NCBI GenBank assembly: GCA_013912105.1
Contig: JACERY010000014.1
Span: forward strand, 1-45,909
DNA: 45,909 bases
Direction: 5' to 3'
Source of the DNA: Acidimicrobiales bacterium
GTDB taxonomy: Bacteria; Actinomycetota; Acidimicrobiia; Acidimicrobiales; UBA8592
The position numbers and the translations under genes are program-made. The notes under the pieces were generated by a model, which saw nothing but the letters and a program-made list of their open reading frames with translations, had not been told where the DNA came from and did not search any database. This document shows, one piece after another, positions 33,948 to 41,988 of the stretch. Position 1 is the stretch's first letter. Each line of letters starts with the position of its first letter.

Positions 33948-35606
33948 ATGACAAAGTTCTATAACGAATACTCTCCAACGTTTGATTCACGCTTTGACTG
34001 GAACTCCCCTGCAGTTCTTCGTAAAAGAGCTGAAAAACACCCAGATAAAATTTACTTAGAAGTGCCGTGGACTAATGAGTCATACAGCTACGCCGAAACT
34101 CTGAATTTAGCAGAACGTGTCGGTTCTGGAATGTTAAGCGCAGGTGCTACTTCCGGAGATCGAATGCTCATAATGATCCCGAATTGTTCTGCATATATTT
34201 TTGCATGGCTTGGTAGCTCAATTGCGGGACTCGCTGAAGTTCCTATTAATACTGCTTACCGCGGCGCTTTCCTTGCCCACCAAGTCAAAACAACGACGCC
34301 AACTTTAGCAGTTATCTCCCCAGAATTTATTGAAAGAATTATTGATGTCTCTGATGCATTTGATTCTGTAAAGCATTACTTTCTTGTTGGAACAGACGAA
34401 GAAGTAGAAATCGGCTTATCAACATTAATCAAACATGGTTATTCGGCTTCAAGCTGGCAGGATCTCCTTGCGTCAGAAAAATTGAATTTGCCGAGCGTAG
34501 CTCATGCCGACTTAGGTTCAATCTTTTTCACATCAGGAACTACTGGCTTATCCAAAGGTGTAATGATGCCGCATGCTCACATGTACTTGTTCGCTGATGA
34601 GACCGTTTCGCTTACACGACTTACTGAAGATGATACGTATATGTCATGCGGACCCTTATTCCATGGTAACTCCCAGTTTCTAGCAGCCTACCCAGCGTTA
34701 ATAGCAGGGTCTCGATACGTACTACAAGAACGATTCAGTGCATCGGAATGGATTAATCAAATACGTGACTCCAAAGCGACGGTAACTAATTTTATTGGAG
34801 TGATGATGGATTTCGTTTGGCAGCAAGAACCCAAAATTAACGATTCTGACAACGACCTAAGGTGTGTTTTCGCAGCACCAACTGCAAGTTCAATTCTTGA
34901 CGATTACAAAGAACGATTTGGAATTGAAGCATTCGTAGAAGTATTTGGCCTTACTGAAACATGCATGCCCATTCTTACCCCTTATGGCGTTGATAGACCT
35001 GCCGGTGCTGCTGGGCTTCTTAATAAAGACTGGTTTGATATCCGACTCGTAGATCCAGAAACCGACGAAGAGGTCGACATAGGTGAAGTGGGAGAGCTCA
35101 TCGTTCGCGCCAACTTTCCTTTCACTTCTTGCCAAGGATACTTCGCGATGCCCGACAAGACTGTAGAAGCATTCCGTAACCTTTGGTTCCATACCGGAGA
35201 CGGACTCAGGCGCGACGAAGACGGTTGGTACTATTTCGTGGATCGGCTAAAGGATGCTCTCAGAAGGCGAGGTGAGAATATTAGTTCCTACGAAGTTGAA
35301 CAAGCGCTTGTCACGCATCCATTTTTAGAAGAAGTAGCTGCTATAGGTGTTCCCGCTGACCAAGAAGCTGGAGAAGACGAAGTAATGGTATTTATCGTTC
35401 CTACAAAAGGAAAAGAAATTTCAGCTGAAGAGATCTGGGAATATTCTGAAAAACAACTTCCTGATTTCGCTATTCCGCGCTACATACATATCCTGGAACA
35501 ACTTCCTAAGACGCCATCCGAAAAAGTACGCAAAATAGAATTAAGGGAAATGGGTGTTGGGCCAGAAACATACGACCGTGGACCCCAGAAGAGGAAACGC
35601 AAATAA
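33948..35606 (+). CDS. AMP-dependent acyl-CoA synthetase/ligase
   Basis: 552 residues from ATG 33948 (an in-frame TTG one codon earlier). ANL motifs: FFTSGTTGLSKGVMM, FGLTETCMP, WFHTGDGLR, VDRLKDALRRRGENISS and KTPSEKVRKIELRE with the catalytic Lys. The RRRGENIS hinge and YAMPD-like insert resemble the crotonobetaine/carnitine-CoA ligase (CaiC) branch. Lies between an enoyl-CoA hydratase and an unknown duplicated protein and just before the Liv-type uptake operon, suggesting it activates a substrate brought in by that transporter (inference). Confidence 0.9.
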   Translation: MTKFYNEYSPTFDSRFDWNSPAVLRKRAEKHPDKIYLEVPWTNESYSYAETLNLAERVGSGMLSAGATSGDRMLIMIPNCSAYIFAWLGSSIAGLAEVPINTAYRGAFLAHQVKTTTPTLAVISPEFIERIIDVSDAFDSVKHYFLVGTDEEVEIGLSTLIKHGYSASSWQDLLASEKLNLPSVAHADLGSIFFTSGTTGLSKGVMMPHAHMYLFADETVSLTRLTEDDTYMSCGPLFHGNSQFLAAYPALIAGSRYVLQERFSASEWINQIRDSKATVTNFIGVMMDFVWQQEPKINDSDNDLRCVFAAPTASSILDDYKERFGIEAFVEVFGLTETCMPILTPYGVDRPAGAAGLLNKDWFDIRLVDPETDEEVDIGEVGELIVRANFPFTSCQGYFAMPDKTVEAFRNLWFHTGDGLRRDEDGWYYFVDRLKDALRRRGENISSYEVEQALVTHPFLEEVAAIGVPADQEAGEDEVMVFIVPTKGKEISAEEIWEYSEKQLPDFAIPRYIHILEQLPKTPSEKVRKIELREMGVGPETYDRGPQKRKRK

Positions 35607-35608
35607 TA

Positions 35609-36457
35609 ATGACTCCAAAAGATAAACAAACTACAGTTTTCGACTCAACCTCCATAACGGGTTCGATAGTGGCTATGGATTCGGCTTATGACGTTGACGA
35701 AAGAAATAGAGCTAGAGATATCTGCATCAATGCCTCATATTGTGGTGTGCTTCCCGCAAGATTTATTGCTGAGCATAGTCCGCGCGGAGCAATCGGCATG
35801 GATTGCGGGATCGGACCGGAAGGATCAGCTATTGCTGGTTTATGGTATTTGGAGGCATTAGCTATACCGGCGGCTGTTGCAGATGTCATGAGCGCCCACT
35901 TAGGAAATGGAGTACATCTCTACGAGCACGGCATTATTAGTTTCGCGAATCAACTTGCTCTTGACACAGGAGTTAAAGCAGGGATGAGCGTAAAAGAAGC
36001 GTCGCATTTAATGCTTGAAGAAAACCTAGCTCAAGCTAGCGCATCTGAGATAACAAATCGAACTGTAATGGAGACCTCTCCGGATGGAAGACATGTTATT
36101 GCTACTGATTCCATAGCTTTTGGGACTAGCGAAGATACCGGAAATAATGTTTTAGTTACTGCAGGACATACTGGAAGATCGGCTGTGCCTTATCTTCTTA
36201 AAACGATGCCTTGGGGTTTCATCTGCAGTGATGGTGGACGCGGCATGGATGACTCTGGGATAGCTGGAATGTACATGGTTGAAGAACAAGGTCTAGCAGG
36301 AGCAACTGTTGATGCTACAAAAGCTCGAATGGGAAGCGGGCTATCCCACTATTACGACGGAATTATCTCAGCTGTAAACAACGGTGCTCTTAATCGCGGA
36401 GTTGAAATCGGGATGCCAGCTTCAGCAGCTGCGAAATTACTCTTAAGTAAAATGTAA
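35609..36457 (+). CDS. Unrecognised protein with internal duplication
   Basis: 282 residues, no signal peptide or membrane segment. I do not recognise the family. The protein is two copies of one unit: residues about 60-136 match 203-279, sharing GxxxxDxGxGxxxSxIAG, then Hxxx[YH]xxGIIS, then a G-V-x-x-GM-x-x-x-A-x-x-LxL helix. The spacing DCGIGPEGSAIAG versus DGGRGMDDSGIAG puts an acidic residue in both. The fold is glycine-rich alpha/beta. The start codon is 3 bases after the ligase stop, so it is part of that operon and presumably acts on the same acyl compound. The duplicated Asp/Gly-rich loops could bind a phosphate or metal, which is a guess. Confidence 0.8.
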   Translation: MTPKDKQTTVFDSTSITGSIVAMDSAYDVDERNRARDICINASYCGVLPARFIAEHSPRGAIGMDCGIGPEGSAIAGLWYLEALAIPAAVADVMSAHLGNGVHLYEHGIISFANQLALDTGVKAGMSVKEASHLMLEENLAQASASEITNRTVMETSPDGRHVIATDSIAFGTSEDTGNNVLVTAGHTGRSAVPYLLKTMPWGFICSDGGRGMDDSGIAGMYMVEEQGLAGATVDATKARMGSGLSHYYDGIISAVNNGALNRGVEIGMPASAAAKLLLSKM

Positions 36458-36508
36458 TTCAAAGACTGTAAGGCCCCATACAGAAGTTAGGAAAATCATA
36501 GTCATAGG

Positions 36509-36537
36509 TTGACCTTAAGGACTTCGGAGGGTTTAAT
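36509..36537 (+). promoter_or_regulatory. Sigma70-like promoter of the Liv-type transport operon
   Basis: TTGACC (36509-36514), 17 bp, then TTTAAT (36532-36537): each box matches consensus at five of six positions with ideal spacing. It lies about 70 bases before ATG 36605, giving a 5' UTR of about 60 nt with SD GAGGGG. Confidence 0.6.
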
Positions 36538-36604
36538 AGAGCGATAAAACAATTTAGTACTAACTCTCCAGTTCGCTGGCGAGGGGTGCTACAGAGGGGA
36601 AATA

Positions 36605-37885
36605 ATGAAAAGTAAATTATGGAAATTGCTTGCTATTTTCGCCGTGCTAAGCATAGTTGCAGTCGGCTGTGGTGGAGACGATGATGACTCCAGTAGCAGC
36701 TCAAGCAGCGAAAGCTCAAGCAGCGAAAGCTCAAGCAGTGAAAGCTCAAGCAGCGAAGAAGCTGAAGAAGCTGAAGAAGCATGTGAACTCGGTCGAGGTG
36801 TTTCCGATGACATGATTCTATTCGGCTCTTCACAGCCAATGACTGGAAACCTTGCTGCTCTAGGTGAACAAGCTGTTCTAGCCATGGAAGTGACTAAAGA
36901 AAGAATCAATAGTGGTGGCGGAATCAACGGTCGAATGATAGATTTCATCGTTCAAGATGATGCTTACAATCCAGAAAAGACAGTTGCAAACGCTCAGTAC
37001 TTTATTGAGCAAGAAAAAGTATTTGCTATCTGGGCAAGCATTGGTTCTGCTCCTTTGAAAGCAGCTATGCCAATTCACAATGAGAGCGAGACGCTAACAC
37101 TGTTCCCATGGGCTCAAGACTTGAGCTTCTATGATGTAACAGCTAACCCGTACTTCTTCTCAGTGAACCCATCAGCTTATGCTCAAACATTTGGTTTCGG
37201 TAAAGTTCTTGTTGAAACTTATGGCATTGATGGAATTAAAGTTGGCTTGATGACTATTAACTCTGTTGACGGCCAACAAACAGTTGACGGATTTAAAGAC
37301 AGCGTTGGCGGAAGTGCACTTGTTGATGAACAAACTTGGGAACGAGATTCAACAACATATGGACCTCAGATCCTTTCATTCATTGATTCAGGGGTAACCG
37401 ATGTATACATCGGTACTGGTGATACACAGTTCGCCCAGTTCTTGCTTGAAGCCGATCAACTCGGTCTTGATGCACGTTTCTGGGGATCAACTGGAACTAT
37501 CTCCGCAAACAGCATTGAGCTAGCTGGAGACCTTTCAGAAGGCGCCTATGGTGTAAACGTTATTTCTTCAGCTAATGGTGATAAGCCAGGTCTGAACGAA
37601 TACCGTGAAGCAATGTTCGAAGCTGGAGCTACTGAAGCTCAAATCAGTACTGCGAGCTTGCTTGCTTATACTGGCGGACTAGTCCTTGAAGAAGGCTTGA
37701 CACGAGCTGGCGATTGCCTAAATACAGCATCGCTTGCTGCCGCTTTTGAAAGCATTACAGACTTCTCAACTGGTGGAATTATGCGTCCATTGAACTTCTC
37801 AAGTGAAAATCACCTTGGGAACAACGACGTAATCATTCTCCAAGTACAAGATGGAGTTTGGGTAGAAGTAGAGAACCTCGGTTAA
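36605..37885 (+). CDS. livK: Branched-chain-type ABC transporter substrate-binding lipoprotein
   Basis: 426-residue periplasmic-binding-type protein (Peripla_BP_6) anchored as a lipoprotein: a basic N-terminus, hydrophobic core and lipobox AVGC with Cys at about residue 22. A linker follows of acidic residues and then Ser/Glu repeats (SSSSE units and EEAEEA, about 27-61), encoded by a 15-bp tandem repeat. The binding domain begins CELGRGVSDDMILFGSSQPMTGNLA. LivK-type proteins bind branched amino acids, amides, urea or aromatic acids; the actual ligand is unknown. First gene of the transport operon, followed by a very stable intergenic hairpin that probably favours high expression of the binding protein over the membrane parts. 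Confidence 0.93.
   Translation: MKSKLWKLLAIFAVLSIVAVGCGGDDDDSSSSSSSESSSSESSSSESSSSEEAEEAEEACELGRGVSDDMILFGSSQPMTGNLAALGEQAVLAMEVTKERINSGGGINGRMIDFIVQDDAYNPEKTVANAQYFIEQEKVFAIWASIGSAPLKAAMPIHNESETLTLFPWAQDLSFYDVTANPYFFSVNPSAYAQTFGFGKVLVETYGIDGIKVGLMTINSVDGQQTVDGFKDSVGGSALVDEQTWERDSTTYGPQILSFIDSGVTDVYIGTGDTQFAQFLLEADQLGLDARFWGSTGTISANSIELAGDLSEGAYGVNVISSANGDKPGLNEYREAMFEAGATEAQISTASLLAYTGGLVLEEGLTRAGDCLNTASLAAAFESITDFSTGGIMRPLNFSSENHLGNNDVIILQVQDGVWVEVENLG
36698..36757 (+). repeat. Four tandem 15-bp repeats encoding the Ser-rich lipoprotein linker
   Basis: Units AGCTCAAGCAGCGAA at 36698, 36713, 36728 and 36743; the third has one change (GCAGTGAA). Each gives Ser-Ser-Ser-Ser-Glu. A second, 9-bp GAAGAAGCT repeat (EEA) follows. 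Near-identical copies at the DNA level suggest recent slippage and possible length variation between strains. Confidence 0.9.
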
Positions 37886-37906
37886 TTTAACAAGAGTTTC
37901 TTAAGA

Positions 37907-37940
37907 TTTATGGGGCCCCAGGAAACTGGGGCCCCATAAA
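37907..37940 (+). promoter_or_regulatory. 15-bp perfect hairpin with GAAA tetraloop between livK and livH
   Basis: TTTATGGGGCCCCAG (37907-37921) pairs fully with CTGGGGCCCCATAAA (37926-37940) around the GNRA loop GAAA. No T run follows (A-rich instead), so it is not a classical intrinsic terminator. More likely it protects the livK 3' end or partly attenuates read-through. A third GGGGCCC at 37989-37995, next to the livH start, can pair with either arm. Confidence 0.8.
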
Positions 37941-37996
37941 AAAATTAAAAATTAAATATTAAAATATAACAATCAACAAAACTAAACGGGGGCCCA

Positions 37997-38884
37997 ATGG
38001 TTGATTACATCCAAATAGCTTGGCAAGGACTTGTTTCCGGATTTGCCTACGCTCTCATCGGCCTTGCACTCGTAATGGTCTATAAAACCGCCAGAATACT
38101 TAACTTCGCTGCTGGAACTATGGCAGGCATATCAGGTTTCCTAGCTCACTGGTGGGCAGCTAATAATGATATGCCCTTTGTTCTTGCAATCCTGTTCGCC
38201 ATGGTGATGACAGCCGTGGGTACTTATATTATTGAACGTCTTACTGTCCGACCGCTAATAAAGCTTGGAGATTTCCTTCCAATTGTTATTATGACTTTAG
38301 GAGTAGAAGAGCTTCTTGCAAACGTTTCTCTACTCTGGTGGGGTGGAACTGCTCAAAGATATAGAGTTCCAGGCGATATCGACCGAATCAATTGGCTTAT
38401 CGGAGATTTCCGATTAAATGCATGGCACGTAGTAGTAGCTGGAACAACATTTGTTACGCTATCAATTGTCGGCTACGTAATAAATCAGACCGAACTCGGC
38501 CTAGGAATGAAAGCATTCGCAGAAGACCAAGATGCAGCGAAGCTAATGGGGATTAAGGAATCCACTGTCTCAATTTGGACTTGGGTCTTATCAGCGCTTG
38601 TAGGAGGTGTTACTGGGATTGTCTATGCCCCAGTCCTCTTTCTCCAACAGGACTACATGAATATCATATTTATCAAAGGTTTCGTTGCAGCCATACTTGG
38701 GGGATTCTTAAGCCTTTCAGGTGGAGTAGCCGGAGGGCTACTGTTAGGCGAACTAGAAGCCTTTACAATCAAATGGGCACCAAGGGAATTTGCCGCAGCT
38801 TTGCCGGTGGTCATTGTCTTTGTTGTTCTTCTAATCCGACCGCACGGTCTCTTTACAAGAGAGAAAGGACATGAGCGAGTATGA
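37997..38884 (+). CDS. livH: Branched-chain-type ABC transporter permease, LivH family
   Basis: 295-residue inner-membrane permease with about eight hydrophobic segments. GLALVMVYKTARILNFAAGTMAGISG (core part YKTARILNFAAG) is the LivH signature near the N-terminus. The EAA-like cytoplasmic loop is seen at GLGMKAFAEDQDAAKLMGI, where the ATPases dock. The start ATG has no classical SD; instead GGGGGCCC lies just upstream, complementary to the arms of the preceding hairpin. The stop overlaps the next start (ATGA). Confidence 0.93.
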   Translation: MVDYIQIAWQGLVSGFAYALIGLALVMVYKTARILNFAAGTMAGISGFLAHWWAANNDMPFVLAILFAMVMTAVGTYIIERLTVRPLIKLGDFLPIVIMTLGVEELLANVSLLWWGGTAQRYRVPGDIDRINWLIGDFRLNAWHVVVAGTTFVTLSIVGYVINQTELGLGMKAFAEDQDAAKLMGIKESTVSIWTWVLSALVGGVTGIVYAPVLFLQQDYMNIIFIKGFVAAILGGFLSLSGGVAGGLLLGELEAFTIKWAPREFAAALPVVIVFVVLLIRPHGLFTREKGHERV

Positions 38885-40737
38885 CAATTTCGAATACAGA
38901 AGAAAATCAAAATGCTTTAACTCGAGCAAGAATTCCGTTACCCAATTATTTTAAGAAAAATCACTATATCGGCTTCTTAGGTTTCCTACTCATGTACCTG
39001 CTAGCAGGCACATATTCGGCGTATTCACTAACGATTATGAATACAATAATTTTCTCGATTATTGGAGCCAGCCTTATAGTTGTGTTCGGAATGGCTGGGC
39101 AGTTGACACTTGGCCATACTATTTTCGTCGCTGGAGGAGTCTTTCTTTCAGCGAACATAACTATGGAATGGAGCCGAGGTTTAGAAACTGAGCTTCCAAT
39201 AGCGTTCGCTCTAATGTTTATCCTTGGCCTCATAGTTGGATTCCCCAGCTTGCGAGTAAATGAGCTATATCTTGCATTAGCTACATTTGCTGTTGCTTTC
39301 GTTGGCGTTCAGGTACTTTTTGAATGGGAACAATTTACTGGAGGCGGGTCAGGTAAGCCTGTAGGAAGTTTGGAACTGTTTGGTCGAGAATTCAACCGTG
39401 GCTCGACACTTGTTCGTATTGCACTGGTCATAATGCTATTTACCTTTTGGGTTGTAGGAAATTACCAGGACGGAAGGACTGGACGTGCATGGAATGCGCT
39501 TCGTACAAGTGAAACAGCAGCTAGAGCCTCCGGTCTTCCAGTTGCTTGGTTAAAAATTCTATGTTTCGCAATAGGAGGTGGTTTAGCCGCTCTTGCTGGA
39601 GTTCTATATGCTCATACGCTTCGATTTGCCATTCCCGAGAACTACGGTGTGAATCTTTCAATCATAGTTGTACTGGCACTCATCATTGGAGGTAAACATC
39701 GATTAATGGGTGCTGTATTAGGTGCGACATTCGTCAAATGGCTCCCAGAACTTTCCAGAGATGTCCAAGAATATGAAGGACTCATATACGGAGGCACCTT
39801 AATAATTCTTACCCTCGTGGCCCCAGATGGTCTTGTTGGAATGTTTGAATGGCTTGGAGAGCGAATAAAAGGCTTTATCAAAGAGAGGAACGGAGAGACC
39901 GGTAAGGATTTAGGTACCAAATCTGAGAGCAGTCCATTGACCTCTGAGTATCTTTCTCCTTTGAAGTCAACCGAACCTCGGGGAAATCTTGTAGTGAAAA
40001 ATGCTGCGGTGGCTTTCGGAGGAGTTACAGCAGTTGATGGAGTTTCATTTGAGATACCTGCCGGAGCTGTGACTGGCTTAATAGGTTCAAACGGAGCAGG
40101 AAAAACTACGCTCTTTAACGCCATCACAGGTCATGTTAAGGGAGCTACTGGTGATTTCATCCTTGACGGGAAAACAATCACTGGAAAACCTATCCACAAC
40201 CGAGCGTTAACAGGAATCGGACGAACATTTCAAAACTTAAACCTTCATGATGATCTTAATGTTCTTGAGCATGCCTTGTTAGGGTTAGATCGAAATATCA
40301 AATACGGAAGAGTTTCGGAGTCATTCCGTCTTCCTTGGGTACTAAGAGAGGAAAGAAACGCTCATTACATAGCTGCTGAGCTCTTAGACCACATGGACTT
40401 ACTCGAATACTGGGATGAAAAAGCAGAAGACCTACCTTACGGTCTTCAGAAACGAGTTGACGTGGTTCGAGCACTAGCTTCAAACCCATCAATACTTCTT
40501 CTAGACGAACCTGCTGCTGGGTTACCGACCGCTGAGGCTCTTGAAATGATGAAAAAAGTAAAGGAATACGCAAAGCATATTTCTGCTGGAGTATTAATCA
40601 TTGAACACAATGTTGAGCTAGTGGCAGATGTTAGCGAAAGAATACTTGTTCTCGATGCAGGTAAAACAATCGCCGATGGAACTCCTGAAGAAGTTACACA
40701 GAATGAACAAGTTATAGCGGCATACCTAGGGACCTGA
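38881..40737 (+). CDS. livM/livG: Fused LivM permease - LivG ATPase of branched-chain-type ABC transporter
   Basis: 618 residues joining two usually separate subunits. Residues about 1-330 are the LivM permease (hydrophobic segments; GLPVAWLKILCFAIGGGLAALAGVLYA region; EAA loop around SETAARASGLP). A charged linker (about 330-360) follows. Residues about 362-618 are the LivG ATPase: Walker A GSNGAGKTTLF near 401, Q-loop TFQNL, signature LPYGLQKR near 517 (LSGGQ-equivalent) and Walker B LLLDEPAAG near 539. Such LivMG fusions occur in several lineages. With LivH and LivF it makes a complete transporter. ATG 38881 overlaps the livH stop. Confidence 0.93.
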   Translation: MTISNTEENQNALTRARIPLPNYFKKNHYIGFLGFLLMYLLAGTYSAYSLTIMNTIIFSIIGASLIVVFGMAGQLTLGHTIFVAGGVFLSANITMEWSRGLETELPIAFALMFILGLIVGFPSLRVNELYLALATFAVAFVGVQVLFEWEQFTGGGSGKPVGSLELFGREFNRGSTLVRIALVIMLFTFWVVGNYQDGRTGRAWNALRTSETAARASGLPVAWLKILCFAIGGGLAALAGVLYAHTLRFAIPENYGVNLSIIVVLALIIGGKHRLMGAVLGATFVKWLPELSRDVQEYEGLIYGGTLIILTLVAPDGLVGMFEWLGERIKGFIKERNGETGKDLGTKSESSPLTSEYLSPLKSTEPRGNLVVKNAAVAFGGVTAVDGVSFEIPAGAVTGLIGSNGAGKTTLFNAITGHVKGATGDFILDGKTITGKPIHNRALTGIGRTFQNLNLHDDLNVLEHALLGLDRNIKYGRVSESFRLPWVLREERNAHYIAAELLDHMDLLEYWDEKAEDLPYGLQKRVDVVRALASNPSILLLDEPAAGLPTAEALEMMKKVKEYAKHISAGVLIIEHNVELVADVSERILVLDAGKTIADGTPEEVTQNEQVIAAYLGT

Positions 40738-40739
40738 TA

Positions 40740-41453
40740 ATGAATGGATTACAAATAAATAATTTAAAAGTTGGTTATAGCCGCAACGAGGTTATCCATG
40801 GACTTGACTTAAATGTTGAACCTGGAGAGAGAGTGGCCCTTTTAGGAGCTAACGGCGCTGGAAAATCTACTGTGTTAAGAACTATCTCTGGGCTTCTATC
40901 GCCTACTGAAGGGGAAATAACGTTTAATGGTGAAACAATAAGTGGATCTAACCCTGCAGAACTTGTAGATATGGGTGTTATTCAAGTCCCCGAAGGTAGG
41001 CGTGTTTTCCCTGGTTTGAATGTTGAAGATAATCTAAAAGTAGCGAATTATGGAAAATCACCAGATCTGTTAGAAGAAGGTTTGGAAACTGTCTATAAGA
41101 AATTTCCTATACTTGAAGAGAGACGAAAACAGTCTGCTGGCCTTTTGAGCGGTGGACAGCAGCAAATGTTGTCCCTAAGCCGGGCTATTATTGCCAAACC
41201 TAAACTTCTCCTTATTGATGAAATGTCATTGGGCCTAGCCCCTCTTCTAGTGAAGGACTTTTATGAGCAGCTTGCAGATCTATTCTCTGAAGACGTCACC
41301 CTTCTTTTGGTAGAACAGAATGCTGGCTTAGCCCTTAAATACTGCTCTCGGTTCTACGTGCTTCGTAATGGTGAAATGGTTTTGGCAGCTAACTCTGATG
41401 AGTACATTGATAACCCAACTGCTCTTCAGTCGGCTTACTTAGGAGTCGATTGA
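40740..41453 (+). CDS. livF: Branched-chain-type ABC transporter ATPase, LivF family
   Basis: 237 residues, the normal LivF length: Walker A GANGAGKST (about 35-43), VPEGRRVFPGLNVEDNL (the LivF-typical QVPEGR motif), signature LSGGQQQMLSLSRA, Walker B LLLIDEMSLGLAP and switch His replaced by LLVEQNAG, as usual in LivF. Second ATPase of the transporter, pairing with the LivG domain of the fusion. Starts 2 bases after the fusion gene stop. The selenoprotein-like gene follows 37 bases later on the same strand and is probably on the same transcript. Confidence 0.95.
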   Translation: MNGLQINNLKVGYSRNEVIHGLDLNVEPGERVALLGANGAGKSTVLRTISGLLSPTEGEITFNGETISGSNPAELVDMGVIQVPEGRRVFPGLNVEDNLKVANYGKSPDLLEEGLETVYKKFPILEERRKQSAGLLSGGQQQMLSLSRAIIAKPKLLLIDEMSLGLAPLLVKDFYEQLADLFSEDVTLLLVEQNAGLALKYCSRFYVLRNGEMVLAANSDEYIDNPTALQSAYLGVD

Positions 41454-41490
41454 CCGTACCCTTCCCATTCTTTGGTAGTAAGGAGGATGT

Positions 41491-41973
41491 GTGGCAAAAA
41501 TAGAGATTACAGAAGGCGACGATTTAGAGCGCCTTCGTCTTTGGAAAATGGCGCCACCTTTTGATGCAGCTGTTAATTCATTTCGCATAGCCGCGCACGA
41601 TGAGAGCACGCTACCGACACGGGTGAGAGAAGTTGCTCGAATGCGGATAGCTGTCATTAATCAGTGCCCGATATGACTTGATACTCGATCTTCGTCGGGA
41701 ACGGAGGAGCACCTAAACGAAAGCGAATACATAGAAATTATCAACGATAGACGGCCGCAATCTCTATCGAATAGAGAATTGCTAGCTATTGAATATGCGG
41801 AAGGCTTTTCTATTTCCCCGAATGAGCTAACTGATGAATTCTTTAAAAATCTTAATAGCCATTTTACAAGCAGAGAGATTGTTGAACTTTCAGGCTACAT
41901 AGCTTTTTGCCTCGGAATTGGAAGAGTGTATAAAGTTCTTGACATAGCTAATGAATGTCCAGTCGTACACTAA
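41491..41973 (+). CDS. AhpD-like / carboxymuconolactone decarboxylase-family protein, probable selenoprotein (in-frame TGA at 41674-41676)
   Basis: Read with TGA as selenocysteine this is a 160-residue protein, close to the usual single-domain AhpD-like length. GTG 41491 follows AAGGAGG. Codons 1-61 end in VREVARMRIAVINQCPI, codon 62 is TGA, and the frame continues LDTRSSSGTEEHL to the stop at 41973. The TGA replaces the second Cys of the redox CxxC (C59-P-I-U62). Glu47 lies 12 residues before C59, and Arg66 is four after U62, the same spacing as in the gene at 1452. A hairpin follows the TGA. The C-terminal half (SNRELLAIEYAEGFS, then FTSREIVELSGYIAF) is the normal helical pattern of the family. 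Without Sec only two short fragments would exist, neither with a complete active site. Confidence 0.87.
41674..41707 (+). promoter_or_regulatory. UGA(Sec) codon with bSECIS-like hairpin
   Basis: TGA at 41674-41676; 12 nt later TCTTCGT (41689-41695) pairs with ACGGAGG (41701-41707) over 7 bp including two G-U pairs, around the loop CGGGA. UGA to loop is 19 nt. Stem length, loop size and the second-position G match the hairpin at 1631-1649. An alternative 5-bp stem (CTCGA with TCGGG) overlaps it and should be compared by folding. Confidence 0.6.
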
Positions 41974-41988
41974 CCCCCCATTTCTTAT

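Noticed and set aside
36464..36481. CTGTA/TACAG inverted repeat upstream of the Liv operon
   Set aside because: Only five bp arms with an eight-base loop; expected by chance.
36698..36790. CRISPR-like or mobile repeat
   Set aside because: The units are 15 and 9 bp, in frame, and simply encode the Ser/Glu linker.
37907..37940. Rho-independent terminator on either strand
   Set aside because: The stem is ideal but neither strand has a T run after it; the flanks are A-rich on the plus strand and mixed on the minus strand.
41779..41973. Independent 64-residue ORF after the livF-proximal gene
   Set aside because: It is the C-terminal half of the TGA-containing AhpD-like gene in the same frame.
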